Assembly (NCBI RefSeq): GCF_030818795.1
Contig: NZ_JAUTAY010000001.1
Coordinates: 1,736,001-1,800,000, forward strand
From: Microbacterium sp. SORGH_AS_0862
Lineage (GTDB): Bacteria; Actinomycetota; Actinomycetes; Actinomycetales; Microbacteriaceae
DNA: 64,000 nt
Direction of reading: 5' to 3'
Shown here one piece after another: positions 1 through 8,148 of this stretch. Within the stretch, counting starts at the first letter, position 1; the number at the start of each line of letters is the position of its first letter. The translations under genes were made by a program, and so were the position numbers. The notes below the pieces were generated by a model. That model worked only from the letters and a program-made list of their open reading frames with translations. It was not told the origin of the DNA and did not search any database.

Positions 1-1
1 G

Positions 2-1117
2 TACGACCCGTTCATGACCCACACGATGAACGAGACGCAAGAGCTGTACCGCCAGGTGTGGGCCACCGGGAACGACGCGACCCTGCTCGTCGACGGAACG
101 TCGCGCGCCGGTATCGAGGCTGCGATCGTGAGCCTCGTGCGCCCCGGCGACCGCGTGCTCGTGCCCGTGTTCGGACGCTTCGGCCACCTGCTCGCCGAGA
201 TCGCCGAACGCGCGCTCGCCGAGGTGCACACGATCGAGACCGAGTGGGGTCAGGTCTTCACGCCCGCGGCGATCGAGGAGGCCGTCGTGCGCGTCAAGCC
301 GACGCTCCTCGCGCTGGTGCAGGGCGACACCTCGACCACGATGCTCCAGCCCTTGGAGGAGATCGGCGAGATCTGCCGCGCGCACGGCGTGCTCTTCTAC
401 TCCGACGCCACCGCATCCCTGGGAGGCAACGCGTTCGAGGCCGATGCCTGGGGACTGGATGCGGCGACCGCCGGTCTGCAGAAGTGCCTGGGCGGCCCGA
501 GCGGCTCCGCCCCCATCACCCTCAGCGAGCGCGCCGTCGAGGTCATCCGCTCCCGCAAGCGGATCGAGGCCGGCATCCGCGAGGCGGGCGACGAGGACGC
601 GCCCGACTTCGTCCGCTCCAACTACTTCGACCTCGGCATGATCCTCGACTACTGGGGCCCGCGCCGACTCAACCATCACACCGAGGCGACGAGCATGCTC
701 TACGGCGCCCGCGAGTGTGCGCGCCTGCTGCTCCTCGAGGGCCGCGAGGCGGTGATCGCCCGGCACGAACTCGCCGGCCGCGCGATGCTCGCCGGCGTCG
801 AGGCGCTCGGCCTCGCCGTCTTCGGAGACGTCGGGCACAAGATGAGCAACGTCGTGGCCGTGTACATCCCGGACGGGGTGCCCGGCGATGCCGCGCGCAC
901 CGCGATGCTCGAGGACTTCGCCATCGAGATCGGCACGTCCTTCGGCCCGCTGCACGGCAAGGTGTGGCGCATCGGCACGATGGGCTACAACGCCCGCAAG
1001 GACACCGTGCTCACGACCTTGGCCGCTCTCGAGGCGGTGCTGCGCCGCCACGGCGTCGCGGTTCCCGCCGGCGGCGGCGTGGAGGCCGCATCCGACGTCT
1101 TCGCGGGGCGCGCATGA
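2..1117 (+). CDS. pucG: (S)-ureidoglycine--glyoxylate aminotransferase, 5'-truncated
   Basis: This is a class V PLP aminotransferase of the PucG type, which transfers the amino group of ureidoglycine to glyoxylate late in purine-ring catabolism. The frame is open from base 2, upstream of the first ATG at 14, and reads YDPF before it, so the true start lies outside the window. The PLP lysine is in the motif LQKCLGG, at about residue 157 counted from the first internal ATG. Also visible are the SDATASLGG segment with the PLP-ring aspartate and a C-terminal WRIGTMG region typical of the alanine-glyoxylate aminotransferase fold. It overlaps the next gene by ATGA at 1114-1117, so the two are translationally coupled. 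The family is certain. The ureidoglycine specificity rests on the pairing with an allantoate amidohydrolase. Confidence 0.85.
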   Translation, partial: YDPFMTHTMNETQELYRQVWATGNDATLLVDGTSRAGIEAAIVSLVRPGDRVLVPVFGRFGHLLAEIAERALAEVHTIETEWGQVFTPAAIEEAVVRVKPTLLALVQGDTSTTMLQPLEEIGEICRAHGVLFYSDATASLGGNAFEADAWGLDAATAGLQKCLGGPSGSAPITLSERAVEVIRSRKRIEAGIREAGDEDAPDFVRSNYFDLGMILDYWGPRRLNHHTEATSMLYGARECARLLLLEGREAVIARHELAGRAMLAGVEALGLAVFGDVGHKMSNVVAVYIPDGVPGDAARTAMLEDFAIEIGTSFGPLHGKVWRIGTMGYNARKDTVLTTLAALEAVLRRHGVAVPAGGGVEAASDVFAGRA

Positions 1118-2424
1118 TGTTGGAGGTCTCGCCGGACCGCATCGCGGCCGCCGCGCGGCGCGTGATGGCGAGGTGCGACGAGCTCGCGCGCGTCACAGCG
1201 ACGCCTGGCCGCATCGAGCGGGTCTACCTCTCTCCCGAGCACGCACGGGTGAACCGCCTCGCGGCGGAGTGGATGCGCGAGCTCGGCATGCGCACGCGAC
1301 AGGATGCGGCGGGCAACCAGATCGGCCGACTCGACCGCATCGTCGGCGACACGCTCGACCCGGACGCGCCCGCGCTGATCATCGGCTCGCACCTGGACAC
1401 CGTGCTGGATGCGGGACGCTTCGACGGGATCGTGGGCGTGCTGATGGGGCTCGAGATCGCCCGGCTCCTGCGGACGCCCGTCGGTGACGGGCGCTTCGGC
1501 GTCGCTCTCCCGTTCGCGCTGGAGATCGTCGCGTTCTCGGATGAGGAGGGCACGCGATTCGGCAAGGCCCTGCTCGGCTCCTCGGCGGTCGCGGGACTAT
1601 GGGACGAGGACTGGTGGGCGCTGACGGATGCCGACGGCACGAGCCTGCGGCAGGCGTTCCTCGAGTTCGGGCTCGACCCGGCGCGCATCGCCGAGGCCGC
1701 CCGACGACCGGAAGAGCTGATCGGCTATCTCGAGGCGCACATCGAGCAGGGGCCGGAGCTCGACCGGCGCGGTGAGCCGCTCGCGGTCGTCTCCTCGATC
1801 GCCTCCGCCCGCCGCTTCCAGCTCGTCGTCGAGGGGGAGGCCCGCCATGCGGGTGGCACGCCGTACGACATGCGTCGCGATGCGCTGCTGGGTGCGAGCG
1901 AGGCGGCGCTCGCGGTCGAGCGCATCTGCCGCGACGAGCACCACATCATCGGCACCGTCGGTCAGCTCGAGGCGTACCCGGGTGCGGTCAACGTCGTGCC
2001 CGGCGAGGCGCGCTTCTCCCTCGACCTCCGCGGAGAGTTCGACGAGACCCGCGACCACGTGTGGGACGAGCTCTCCCGCGAACTCGACGCGATCATGGGT
2101 CGCCGCGGGCTGCGCTGGAGCTCACGCGAGGTGCACAGCGCCGCGGCCGTCATGTGCGCGCCGCTCCTGCAGGACGTGGTGCGCGAGGGCATCGGCGCCG
2201 CCGACGCGCCCGGCGGCGACGACCCGGCCGTGATCTTCAGCCGCGCCGGCCACGACGCGATGTCGATCGGCGCGATCACCGACGTGGGGATGCTGTTCCT
2301 GCGCAACCCTGACGGCATCAGCCACCATCCGGGGGAGTCCGTCTCGGCACCGGACGTGGCTCTCGGCATCCGTGCCCTCGCCGAGTCCGTGCTCGCGCTC
2401 GCCGCCGACGTCCGCGTGCGCTGA
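1114..2424 (+). CDS. allC: Allantoate amidohydrolase (M20 family Zn-dependent hydrolase)
   Basis: This 436-residue M20/HyuC-type amidohydrolase would hydrolyse allantoate (or an N-carbamoyl amino acid) in the cytoplasm. Metal-site motifs are in order: GSHLDTV (His93, Asp95), the second aspartate in GRFDG (Asp104), FSDEEGTRF (Glu144/Glu145), AHIEQGP (His209) and a C-terminal SHHPGE. RHAGGTP and SRAGHDAM are the usual dimer and substrate segments. The start was placed at ATG 1114, which overlaps the pucG stop (ATGA). A second ATG follows directly at 1117. Position behind pucG supports allantoate rather than hydantoin-derived substrates, giving ureidoglycine for PucG. A beta-ureidopropionase-like activity remains possible from sequence alone. 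Confidence 0.85.
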   Translation: MMLEVSPDRIAAAARRVMARCDELARVTATPGRIERVYLSPEHARVNRLAAEWMRELGMRTRQDAAGNQIGRLDRIVGDTLDPDAPALIIGSHLDTVLDAGRFDGIVGVLMGLEIARLLRTPVGDGRFGVALPFALEIVAFSDEEGTRFGKALLGSSAVAGLWDEDWWALTDADGTSLRQAFLEFGLDPARIAEAARRPEELIGYLEAHIEQGPELDRRGEPLAVVSSIASARRFQLVVEGEARHAGGTPYDMRRDALLGASEAALAVERICRDEHHIIGTVGQLEAYPGAVNVVPGEARFSLDLRGEFDETRDHVWDELSRELDAIMGRRGLRWSSREVHSAAAVMCAPLLQDVVREGIGAADAPGGDDPAVIFSRAGHDAMSIGAITDVGMLFLRNPDGISHHPGESVSAPDVALGIRALAESVLALAADVRVR

Positions 2425-2502
2425 CGGGGGCGGGGTTCGGGGCCTGCGGCTCGGGGGCTGCGGGGGTTCGACGGCTGCGGCTCGGCATCTGCGGCCGGCA
2501 TC

Positions 2503-2590
2503 TGCGACACTTCTCCGCATCCGCGACAGGTTTCAACTGGCGCACCTGCGCATTTCTGTGGCATCTGCGCATGTGCGACGCAACTCGGCA
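2503..2590 (+). repeat. 88-bp intergenic repeat, family B copy 1
   Basis: First of three related elements. It has the order GCGACACTTCTCCGCATCCG, then two TGCGCA cores at 2547 and 2566 (19 bp apart), then GCGACGCAACTCGG. It lies in the non-coding stretch between the converging allantoate amidohydrolase and His-rich genes. The rest of 2425-2661 is GC-rich and holds nothing else I can identify. Confidence 0.85.
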
Positions 2591-2661
2591 GGGAGAGGGG
2601 AGCCGGACAACACGGCGTGACGAGACCGGTGGGGCGGGGCGGCCCGCCCCACCGGCGGGCG

Positions 2662-2958
2662 TCAGTGCTCGTCGTAGTGGTCGCCGTGGGGGGCGTGCTT
2701 GTGGCCGTCGTGGACGTAGTCGACGTGGTCGTCATGGCTGACGGTGTCGTGGCCGCATCCGTCGCCGTGGGCGTGCTCGGCGCTCGAGTGCTCTGCCACA
2801 CTCTCGTGCTCGTCGTAATGGTCGCCGTGCAGGGCGTGGTGGTGCGTGCCGTGCACGTAGTCCACGTGGTCGCCGTGGTCCACGGCCTCGTGGCCGCAGT
2901 CGGCGCCGTGCTCGTGCTCGTCGACGCCGTGCTCGGCGTGAACGTCGGTGGTGCTCAT
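2662..2958 (-). CDS. Histidine-rich metal-binding protein with two internal repeats
   Basis: A 98-residue acidic, very His-rich soluble protein with no signal peptide or membrane segment. It consists of two near-identical units of about 35 residues, each with the order GCGH or DCGH, a DHVDYVH segment and a final HGDHYDEH. The alternating His, Asp and Glu with one Cys per unit point to binding of Zn, Ni or a similar metal, as a buffer or chaperone. It is co-transcribed with and overlaps (ATGA, 2955-2958) the upstream ArsR-type regulator, behind a good GGAGAAG ribosome site, so it is probably derepressed by metal. I know of no defined enzymatic function for such proteins. The opposite strand gives an artefactual Val-rich open frame. 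Confidence 0.8.
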   Translation of the reverse strand: MSTTDVHAEHGVDEHEHGADCGHEAVDHGDHVDYVHGTHHHALHGDHYDEHESVAEHSSAEHAHGDGCGHDTVSHDDHVDYVHDGHKHAPHGDHYDEH

Positions 2959-3269
2959 GGTTCTTCTCCTTGATGGGTCGCGTCCTCTTCGAGGACGTGG
3001 GTGAGTGCATCGTCGACGACGTGGGCGATGTGGTCATCGCTGATGCTGTAGAGCGCCTCTCGGCCGGCGCGGGCGACGGTGACGATACCCGCGGCGCGGA
3101 GCGTCCCGAGGTGTTGAGAGACCAGCGGTTGCGACATGCCGGTGCTCGCCACCAGGTGCGTGACTCCCGCGGGTTCAGCAGCCAAGAGTCGGACCAAGCG
3201 CAGACGCGACGCCGAACCCAGCACCTTGAAGAGTGCCGCGGCCGCCTCGAGTCCTGCGTCCTGCTCCAC
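2955..3269 (-). CDS. ArsR/SmtB-family metal-responsive repressor
   Basis: A winged-helix regulator of about 104 residues. The core reads FKVLGSASRLRLVRLL, followed by the recognition helix in STGMSQPLVSQHLGTLR and the wing VARAGREALYSI. The C-terminal helix is rich in Asp, His and Glu (DDHIAHVVDDALTHVLEED), which fits an alpha5-type zinc site of the SmtB/CzrA kind. The start is uncertain: GTG at 3269 was chosen, and GTG at 3290 is in frame but lies inside the operator. No Shine-Dalgarno sequence is visible for either, so leaderless translation is possible. It is coupled to the His-rich gene by a 4-bp overlap and is probably autoregulated through 3289-3316. Confidence 0.85.
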   Translation of the reverse strand: MEQDAGLEAAAALFKVLGSASRLRLVRLLAAEPAGVTHLVASTGMSQPLVSQHLGTLRAAGIVTVARAGREALYSISDDHIAHVVDDALTHVLEEDATHQGEEP

Positions 3270-3288
3270 ACGGACAGCACACCACAAC

Positions 3289-3316
3289 ACATAAACACAT
3301 AGCAATGTATTTATGT
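3289..3316. promoter_or_regulatory. 12-4-12 inverted repeat, likely ArsR/SmtB operator
   Basis: Arms ACATAAACACAT (3289-3300) and ATGTATTTATGT (3305-3316) match at 11 of 12 positions around a 4-bp spacer. This is the layout of SmtB/ArsR operators. It is strikingly AT-rich for this genome and lies directly before the regulator gene, where it would cover the promoter. Confidence 0.8.
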
Positions 3317-3435
3317 AGATGATAACGATGATCAGATGCGTATGCGGGTGGGCACCCGTCCGGCATCCACGATGCTTCTCCGCATCCGCGAACTCCGGTA
3401 TCCGCTCGACGTTCGGTGGCGACGCCGCCCGCTTC

Positions 3436-3523
3436 CGCGACACTTCTCCGCATCCGCGACAGTTCTTGACAGGCGCATCTGCGCATTTGTGTGGCACCTG
3501 CGCACATGCGACGCAGTTCGGCA
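3436..3523 (+). repeat. 88-bp intergenic repeat, family B copy 2
   Basis: Same element as at 2503, with TGCGCA cores at 3480 and 3499 (again 19 bp apart) and the GCGACGCAGTTCGG tail. A short extra fragment of its left end (CTTCTCCGCATCCGCGA) occurs about 65 bp upstream, near 3369. It sits between the XRE-cupin gene and the ArsR operator. Confidence 0.85.
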
Positions 3524-3566
3524 CGAAACCGCGCCGGGCAGCGCGCCAGGGTGCCGCGCCGGCCGA

Positions 3567-4151
3567 TCAGCGGGCGCGCGGGACGCTCGTGACGAAGAGG
3601 GCGACGACCCGCTCCTCGCCGACGAGGCGCCAGCGGTCGCGGGCGCCCGCGGGGAATCGGATGAAGTCGCCCGGCTCGAGCGCATAGGTGCCGGCGCCGA
3701 GCACATCCACCTCGAGGTGCCCCGAGACCAGATACAGGCCGCTCTCGCCCGGCGACTCGAACCACTCGGCGATGTACTCGTCGGGGCCGAAGGCGTACTC
3801 GACGACCTCGAGCGCCGAGCTCTCGCGCAGCAGCAGCGCTCGCCCGAGCGCGGCGTCGTCCCGCTCCGCGACGGGGATGCGGCGCCCCTCGCCGGCGCGG
3901 ACGACATCGACCTCGTCGGCGCCCACGGCCGGCAGCAGGTCGCCTGGCCGCACCCCGAGTGCGCGGGCGAGGCGGTAGACCGACGCCATCGAGGGGGCGC
4001 TCGCGCCGCGCTCGATCTGGCTCAGGAACGGCTGGCTCATCCCTGCCGCCGCGGCCAATTCGCGCGTCGAGAGCCCGGCCGCGTCCCGGAGTCGGCGGAT
4101 CTCGGCGCCGACGACCGAGCCGAGGTCGGCATCGAGGGAGGGGTCGCTCAA
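3567..4151 (-). CDS. XRE-family regulator with C-terminal cupin domain
   Basis: A 194-residue two-domain regulator. The N-terminal helix-turn-helix spans about residues 15-70, with AAAAGMSQPFLSQIERG as the HTH core. The C-terminal cupin_2 barrel, about 105-185, has FGPDEYIAEWF, VSGHLEVDVLG and LEPGDFIRFPAG, and probably senses a small metabolite. It is divergent from the deaminase gene at 4266, so it most likely controls that promoter and its own. Two more regulators of the same architecture lie at 13782 and 28762, each beside amidohydrolase-superfamily genes. Confidence 0.85.
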   Translation of the reverse strand: MSDPSLDADLGSVVGAEIRRLRDAAGLSTRELAAAAGMSQPFLSQIERGASAPSMASVYRLARALGVRPGDLLPAVGADEVDVVRAGEGRRIPVAERDDAALGRALLLRESSALEVVEYAFGPDEYIAEWFESPGESGLYLVSGHLEVDVLGAGTYALEPGDFIRFPAGARDRWRLVGEERVVALFVTSVPRAR

Positions 4152-4265
4152 TTTACGCTCCGGAAACGTTCGCCGAATGCTCTCGTCATCGCATCCATTG
4201 ATTATGAATGCTGTCAGTTATCGCCGAGGGTGTTTCCCTCAGTTTAGAAGAGCACGGAGAGTCCC
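4152..4265. promoter_or_regulatory. Divergent promoter region with small inverted repeat
   Basis: An AT-enriched stretch between the regulator at 4151 and the deaminase at 4266. It contains TTGATTATGAATGC around 4198-4211 and a GAGGG-N5-CCCTC inverted repeat at 4226-4240. It is the probable target of the adjacent XRE-cupin protein. Exact -35/-10 boxes are not clear. Confidence 0.4.
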
Positions 4266-5318
4266 ATGAGCGCATCGGTCGAGATCGAGCGGATCGTGCG
4301 GGGACTGCCCAAGGTCAGCCTGCACTGCCACCTCATCGGCTCGGTGCAGGCGACGACGCTCGTCGAGCTGGCGGCCAAGCACGGCGTCGTGCTCGACGGC
4401 GGACGCACCGCCGAGAACCTGTTCGATCACGCCAGCTACGAGGATCTCGACGAGTTCCTCCGTGTGCTGGATGTGGCGGGCTCCGTCATCCGCGACGTCG
4501 ACGACTTCCATCGCGTCACCTACGAGTCGCTGACGGCGGGCGGAGCCGCGCACAACGTGCTCTACCGCGAGATCTTCCTCAGTCCTCCCGGCCACCCCGG
4601 CGTCGCGTACCGCACGATCATCGACGGCGTCCGCGCCGGGATGCGCGACGCCGAGACCGACACCGGCATCCGCAGCAACCTCATCGTCGGCCTCAACCGC
4701 AACGACACCCCGGGCGCCGCCACCGAGCTGGTCGAGACGATGATCGCCAATCCCTACGACGAGGTCATCGGGATCGGTCTCGACTACTCCGAGATGATCG
4801 GGCCGCCCGAGAAGTTCTGGAAGGCCTTCCGGCTCGCCGGCGAGGCCGGTCTGCAGCGCACCGCGCACTCCGAGTCGGGGCCGCCCCACAACATCGAGAC
4901 CATCCTCGACCTGCTCGGATGCAGCCGCGTCGACCACGGCTACCACATCGTCGACGACCCGGACATCACGCGCCGCTGCGTCGAGGAGCGCATCCCCTTC
5001 ACCTGCACCCCCGTGTCGAGCGACATCGGCCGGTACTCCGGCAGCGGGGACGGCAGCCACCTCCGCATCAAGCAGATGGTGGATGCGGGACTGCTCGTGA
5101 CCATCGACTCCGACGACCCGCCGATGTTCGGCACCGATCCCACCCACGACTACCGCGCCCTCGCTCACGCGCTCGGGTACGGCCTCGACACCCTCGCATC
5201 CTTCACCGACAACGCGATCGAGGCGAGCTGGCTCGACGCGGACAGCAAACGCGAGCTGCAGCAGCGCGCCGACCGCATGGTCGCCGACCTGGCCGCGCCG
5301 CCCGTGAAGACCCCCTGA
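4266..5318 (+). CDS. Adenosine deaminase superfamily hydrolase (variant active site)
   Basis: A 350-residue TIM-barrel deaminase of the adenosine/adenine deaminase family. Metal and catalytic positions: HCH (His20, His22) in place of the usual HLH, AHSES (His201, Glu203) where the family has HAGE, DHG (His224) and the DSDD pair (Asp283/284). The shifted glutamate and the HCH motif suggest a substrate other than plain adenosine, for example a modified aminopurine. It is the first gene after the divergent XRE-cupin regulator and is followed after 27 bp by an NMT1-type binding protein, so uptake and deamination look coupled. Metal-dependent deamination is likely, but the substrate cannot be read from the sequence. 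Confidence 0.75.
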   Translation: MSASVEIERIVRGLPKVSLHCHLIGSVQATTLVELAAKHGVVLDGGRTAENLFDHASYEDLDEFLRVLDVAGSVIRDVDDFHRVTYESLTAGGAAHNVLYREIFLSPPGHPGVAYRTIIDGVRAGMRDAETDTGIRSNLIVGLNRNDTPGAATELVETMIANPYDEVIGIGLDYSEMIGPPEKFWKAFRLAGEAGLQRTAHSESGPPHNIETILDLLGCSRVDHGYHIVDDPDITRRCVEERIPFTCTPVSSDIGRYSGSGDGSHLRIKQMVDAGLLVTIDSDDPPMFGTDPTHDYRALAHALGYGLDTLASFTDNAIEASWLDADSKRELQQRADRMVADLAAPPVKTP

Positions 5319-5345
5319 CCCACCCATCCACCACCAGGAGCACCC

Positions 5346-6410
5346 ATGTCACGCAGCCACCGATCCCGCCTGGGAGTCGCCCTCGCCGGCCTCGTCGTCT
5401 CCGCCGTCGCCCTCACCGCCTGCGCGGGCGCGTCGGGGGAGCCGGCCGCATCCGGATCGTCCGACGGAGCCGGTCTCGGCGACGTCACCCTCCAGCTCAG
5501 CTGGATCCTCAACGAGGAGTTCGCCGGCGAGTACTTCGCCGACTCGAAGGGCTACTACGAGGAAGCGGGCCTCGGAAAGGTGCAGCTGATCCCCGGTCCC
5601 TCGACCGGCGTCGCGGAGCTGCTCAGCGGCACGACCGACATCGCGATCAACGACGCCGTGTCGGCCGGCACGGCGGTAGCCACCGAGGGCGCACCCATCA
5701 AGATCATCGGCGCGACGCTGCAGAAGAACCCGTTCACCATCCTCTCGCTGGCCGATGGCGGCAACATCCTGAAGCCCTCGGACATGATCGGCAAGCGCAT
5801 CGGCGTGCAGGACTCGAACCGGGCGCTCTTCTCGGCGCTGCTCGCCGCGAACGACATCGACCCCTCCCAGGTCGACATCGTCCCCGTGCAGTACGACCCG
5901 GCGCCGCTGACCAACGGCGAGGTCGACGGCTTCACGGCCTACCTCACGAACGAGGCGATCACCGTCGAGATGGCCGGGTTCAAGACGGCCAACCTGCCGC
6001 TCGCCGAGAACGGCCTGCCGTTCGTCGCCGAGACGTTCTCGGTCACCGACGACACCCTCAAGAACCGGCGCGACATGCTGAAGGCCTTCCTCGTCGCCGA
6101 GATCCGCGGGTGGACCGACGCCCTCGCCGACCCCGACGAGGGCGCGCGTCTCGCGAAGGACGTCTACGGAGCCGACCTGAACCTGGATCCCGCCAAGACG
6201 ATCGCCGGCCTGTTGGCCACCAACGCGCTCATCACGACGGACGAGACGGCCGAGAACGGCCTGTTCACGGTTTCCGAGGCCCTGCAGAAGCAGACGATCG
6301 CCAGCCTCGCGGGCGCCGGCATCACGCTGGACGCGTCCGACCTGTTCGACATGAGTCTGCTCGACGAGGTCTACCAGGAGAACCCGGACCTCATCGCGTA
6401 CGCCGGCTGA
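5346..6410 (+). CDS. NMT1/THI5-like ABC transporter substrate-binding lipoprotein
   Basis: A 354-residue exported binding protein with a lipobox near residue 25 (VALTAC) after a basic hydrophobic signal peptide. The NMT1/SsuA-type core starts with LQLSWILNEEF and continues through FADSKGYY, GTTDIAIND and LKAFLVAEIRGW. It is closely similar along its whole length to the protein at 8955. No ABC subunits accompany it, so it probably uses the transporter at 10120-12687. The family binds pyrimidine precursors, nitrate, sulfonates and related anions. The deaminase neighbours suggest a nucleobase-like ligand. Confidence 0.8.
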   Translation: MSRSHRSRLGVALAGLVVSAVALTACAGASGEPAASGSSDGAGLGDVTLQLSWILNEEFAGEYFADSKGYYEEAGLGKVQLIPGPSTGVAELLSGTTDIAINDAVSAGTAVATEGAPIKIIGATLQKNPFTILSLADGGNILKPSDMIGKRIGVQDSNRALFSALLAANDIDPSQVDIVPVQYDPAPLTNGEVDGFTAYLTNEAITVEMAGFKTANLPLAENGLPFVAETFSVTDDTLKNRRDMLKAFLVAEIRGWTDALADPDEGARLAKDVYGADLNLDPAKTIAGLLATNALITTDETAENGLFTVSEALQKQTIASLAGAGITLDASDLFDMSLLDEVYQENPDLIAYAG

Positions 6411-6421
6411 GTCCTGAACGC

Positions 6422-6457
6422 CGCCGCCCCGCATCCCGCGTCGGATGTGGGGCGGCG
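6422..6457 (+). terminator. Hairpin terminator after the binding-protein gene
   Basis: A 15-bp GC-rich stem (6422-6436 with 6443-6457, one G-U pair) around a 6-base loop, 11 bp after the stop codon. There is no long U-tract, as is common in high-GC actinobacteria. Confidence 0.6.
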
Positions 6458-6529
6458 TCGTGTGTGGCGTGCCGGATTCGGGGTGGTGCGTGCGTGGTGT
6501 GCCGCCCCATCGGTCGTCGCGTGCTCGAG

Positions 6530-6618
6530 GGCGACACATTTCCGCATCCGCCACAGTCATGAACTGGCGCTTCTGCGCAGAAGTGGCGCATCTGCGCAGA
6601 AGCGACGCAACTCGGGCA
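6530..6618 (+). repeat. 88-bp intergenic repeat, family B copy 3
   Basis: Third copy, 89 bp, more diverged on the left. TGCGCA cores are at 6574 and 6593, the same 19-bp spacing. Here the first core is embedded in a perfect 14-bp palindrome, CTTCTGCGCAGAAG. Together with the terminator at 6422 this is all I see in the gene-free stretch 6411-6722. Confidence 0.85.
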
Positions 6619-6722
6619 CCGGAAGTGCGCCTCGGGCGGGGCGCCGGCGCCACGCGCTCGAAACATCGCAGTGTTACCGTCACCAACATCCGCGTCGTCC
6701 GCCCGAACCGAACTGGAGCCCC

Positions 6723-8093
6723 ATGAGCCTGCTGATCACGCACGCCCGCCTCATCACCGTGCCCGCCGGCACCGAGGACGCCGGTTACATCGAGGACGGC
6801 TGGATGCTCGTCGAGGACGGGCGGATCGCGGCCCTCGGGTCGGGTGCTCCCACGGTCACCGCCGATGAGGTCCTCGACGTCGACGGCGCGTTCGTCGCCC
6901 CCGGGTTCGTGTCGAGCCACTCGCACCTGTTCACGAGCGGACTGCGCGGACTGGGCGTGGGAGAGACCCTCTACGGATGGTGCGACTCCATGCTCGGCAT
7001 GACCTCCGCGGCGACGCCGGAGGACATCTACTGGTCGACCCTGCACGGCGCGCTCGACTTCCTCGGCAACGGCGTCACCACCGCCTACAACTTCACCGAT
7101 CCGCTGCAGGCGTGGGAGTCGATGGTCGACGGCAAGCGCGTCGGCAATGCCGCGATGAGGGGGCTCGAGTACCACACGCGCCAGGCCGACGGGTGCCTCG
7201 ACGCCGGCATCCGCTTCGTCGACGCGATCGGCATGGATGCCACCGTCGGCAGCGACGACGAGATCTTCGACCGGTTCGCCGCGGAGGTCGCGCACTCGCG
7301 CGCGATGGACCCGGCGTTCGCGCTGGGCGCGTCGATCATGGGACAGGTGCAGTGGTCCCCGCGGCCGGATGCGGCCGAGGTCGAGGTGGAGGCGATGCGC
7401 CGGTTCGGGGTGACCAACCAGGCCCACTTCCTCGAGTCCCCGGAGGCCGTGCCGCTGCAGCAGTCCAAGTTCGCGATGTACCGGGATGCGGGTGCCCTCG
7501 GCCCTGGCATGATGTTCGGCCACTTCATCCAGACCACCCCCGAGATCATCGAGCAGACCGCCGCCGGCGGCGCCTCCATGTCCTGGCAGCCCGCATCCAA
7601 CGGACGCCTCGCCTCCGGGGTCGCCCTCGTTCCGGAGATGCTGGCGCTGGGGATGAGGGTGGGGATGGGGCTGGACGACCAGGCCTGCACGGACGTCTCC
7701 GACCCGTGGCAGAACATGCGCGCGGGCATCTTCATGCAGCGCGCCCGGACGAAGGACCCGCTGTCGATGATGCCCGAGCGGGTCCTGCGCCTGCACACGC
7801 TGGGCGGAGCTGCGATCCTGGGCGTCGACGACCGCGTCGGCAGCCTCGAGGTCGGCAAGTTCGCCGACTTCGTCGTGGTCGACCCCCGCAAGCCCGATGT
7901 CGGTCCGCTCTGGCACCCCGTGCGCAGCTACGTGCTGTCGATGACGCCCCGCAACCTCAAGCGGGTCTACGTGGGCGGCCGTCTCGTCAGCGAGGAGGGG
8001 GTGTCGACGAACCCGCTCGCGCCGGAGGCGACCATCCGCGTGCACGAGGACCTGCCTCGCGTGGCCGAGCGCCTGGGTCGCCACCCCGCCTGA
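6723..8093 (+). CDS. Amidohydrolase of the AtzA/TrzN/guanine deaminase type
   Basis: A 456-residue cyclic amidohydrolase (COG0402) that would deaminate or dechlorinate an aromatic N-heterocycle. Metal ligands follow the family order: HSH (His66, His68), His235 in QAHFLE, His267 in FGHFIQ and Asp318 in GMGLDDQ. The C-terminal VGKFADFVVVDP strand and RVYVGGRLV are the usual small beta-domain ends. The start ATG at 6723 fits the conserved N-terminal LLITHARLITV, although the open frame runs further upstream. In this context 8-oxoguanine, guanine or another oxidised purine is a plausible substrate. The gene ends at a strong terminator. Confidence 0.8.
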   Translation: MSLLITHARLITVPAGTEDAGYIEDGWMLVEDGRIAALGSGAPTVTADEVLDVDGAFVAPGFVSSHSHLFTSGLRGLGVGETLYGWCDSMLGMTSAATPEDIYWSTLHGALDFLGNGVTTAYNFTDPLQAWESMVDGKRVGNAAMRGLEYHTRQADGCLDAGIRFVDAIGMDATVGSDDEIFDRFAAEVAHSRAMDPAFALGASIMGQVQWSPRPDAAEVEVEAMRRFGVTNQAHFLESPEAVPLQQSKFAMYRDAGALGPGMMFGHFIQTTPEIIEQTAAGGASMSWQPASNGRLASGVALVPEMLALGMRVGMGLDDQACTDVSDPWQNMRAGIFMQRARTKDPLSMMPERVLRLHTLGGAAILGVDDRVGSLEVGKFADFVVVDPRKPDVGPLWHPVRSYVLSMTPRNLKRVYVGGRLVSEEGVSTNPLAPEATIRVHEDLPRVAERLGRHPA

Positions 8094-8105
8094 CGCCGCC
8101 AACGA

Positions 8106-8137
8106 CGAAGGGGGCCGGGATGACCCGGCCCCCTTCG
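8106..8137. terminator. Bidirectional terminator, 14-bp perfect stem
   Basis: CGAAGGGGGCCGGG (8106-8119) pairs perfectly with 8124-8137 around an ATGA loop. It lies between the converging amidohydrolase and lipoprotein genes and can serve both. Confidence 0.85.
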
Positions 8138-8148
8138 CGTGCGATCGA

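Noticed and set aside
58..1113. A very long open frame running through pucG into the amidohydrolase gene
   Set aside because: The first 352 residues are Arg/Pro-rich out-of-frame translation of pucG. Homology to M20 hydrolases begins only at the ATG at 1114.
2617..2973. A Val-rich hydrophobic open frame opposite the His-rich gene
   Set aside because: It is the antisense of His/Asp codons. The minus-strand gene has a ribosome site, a coupled regulator and an internal protein-level repeat.
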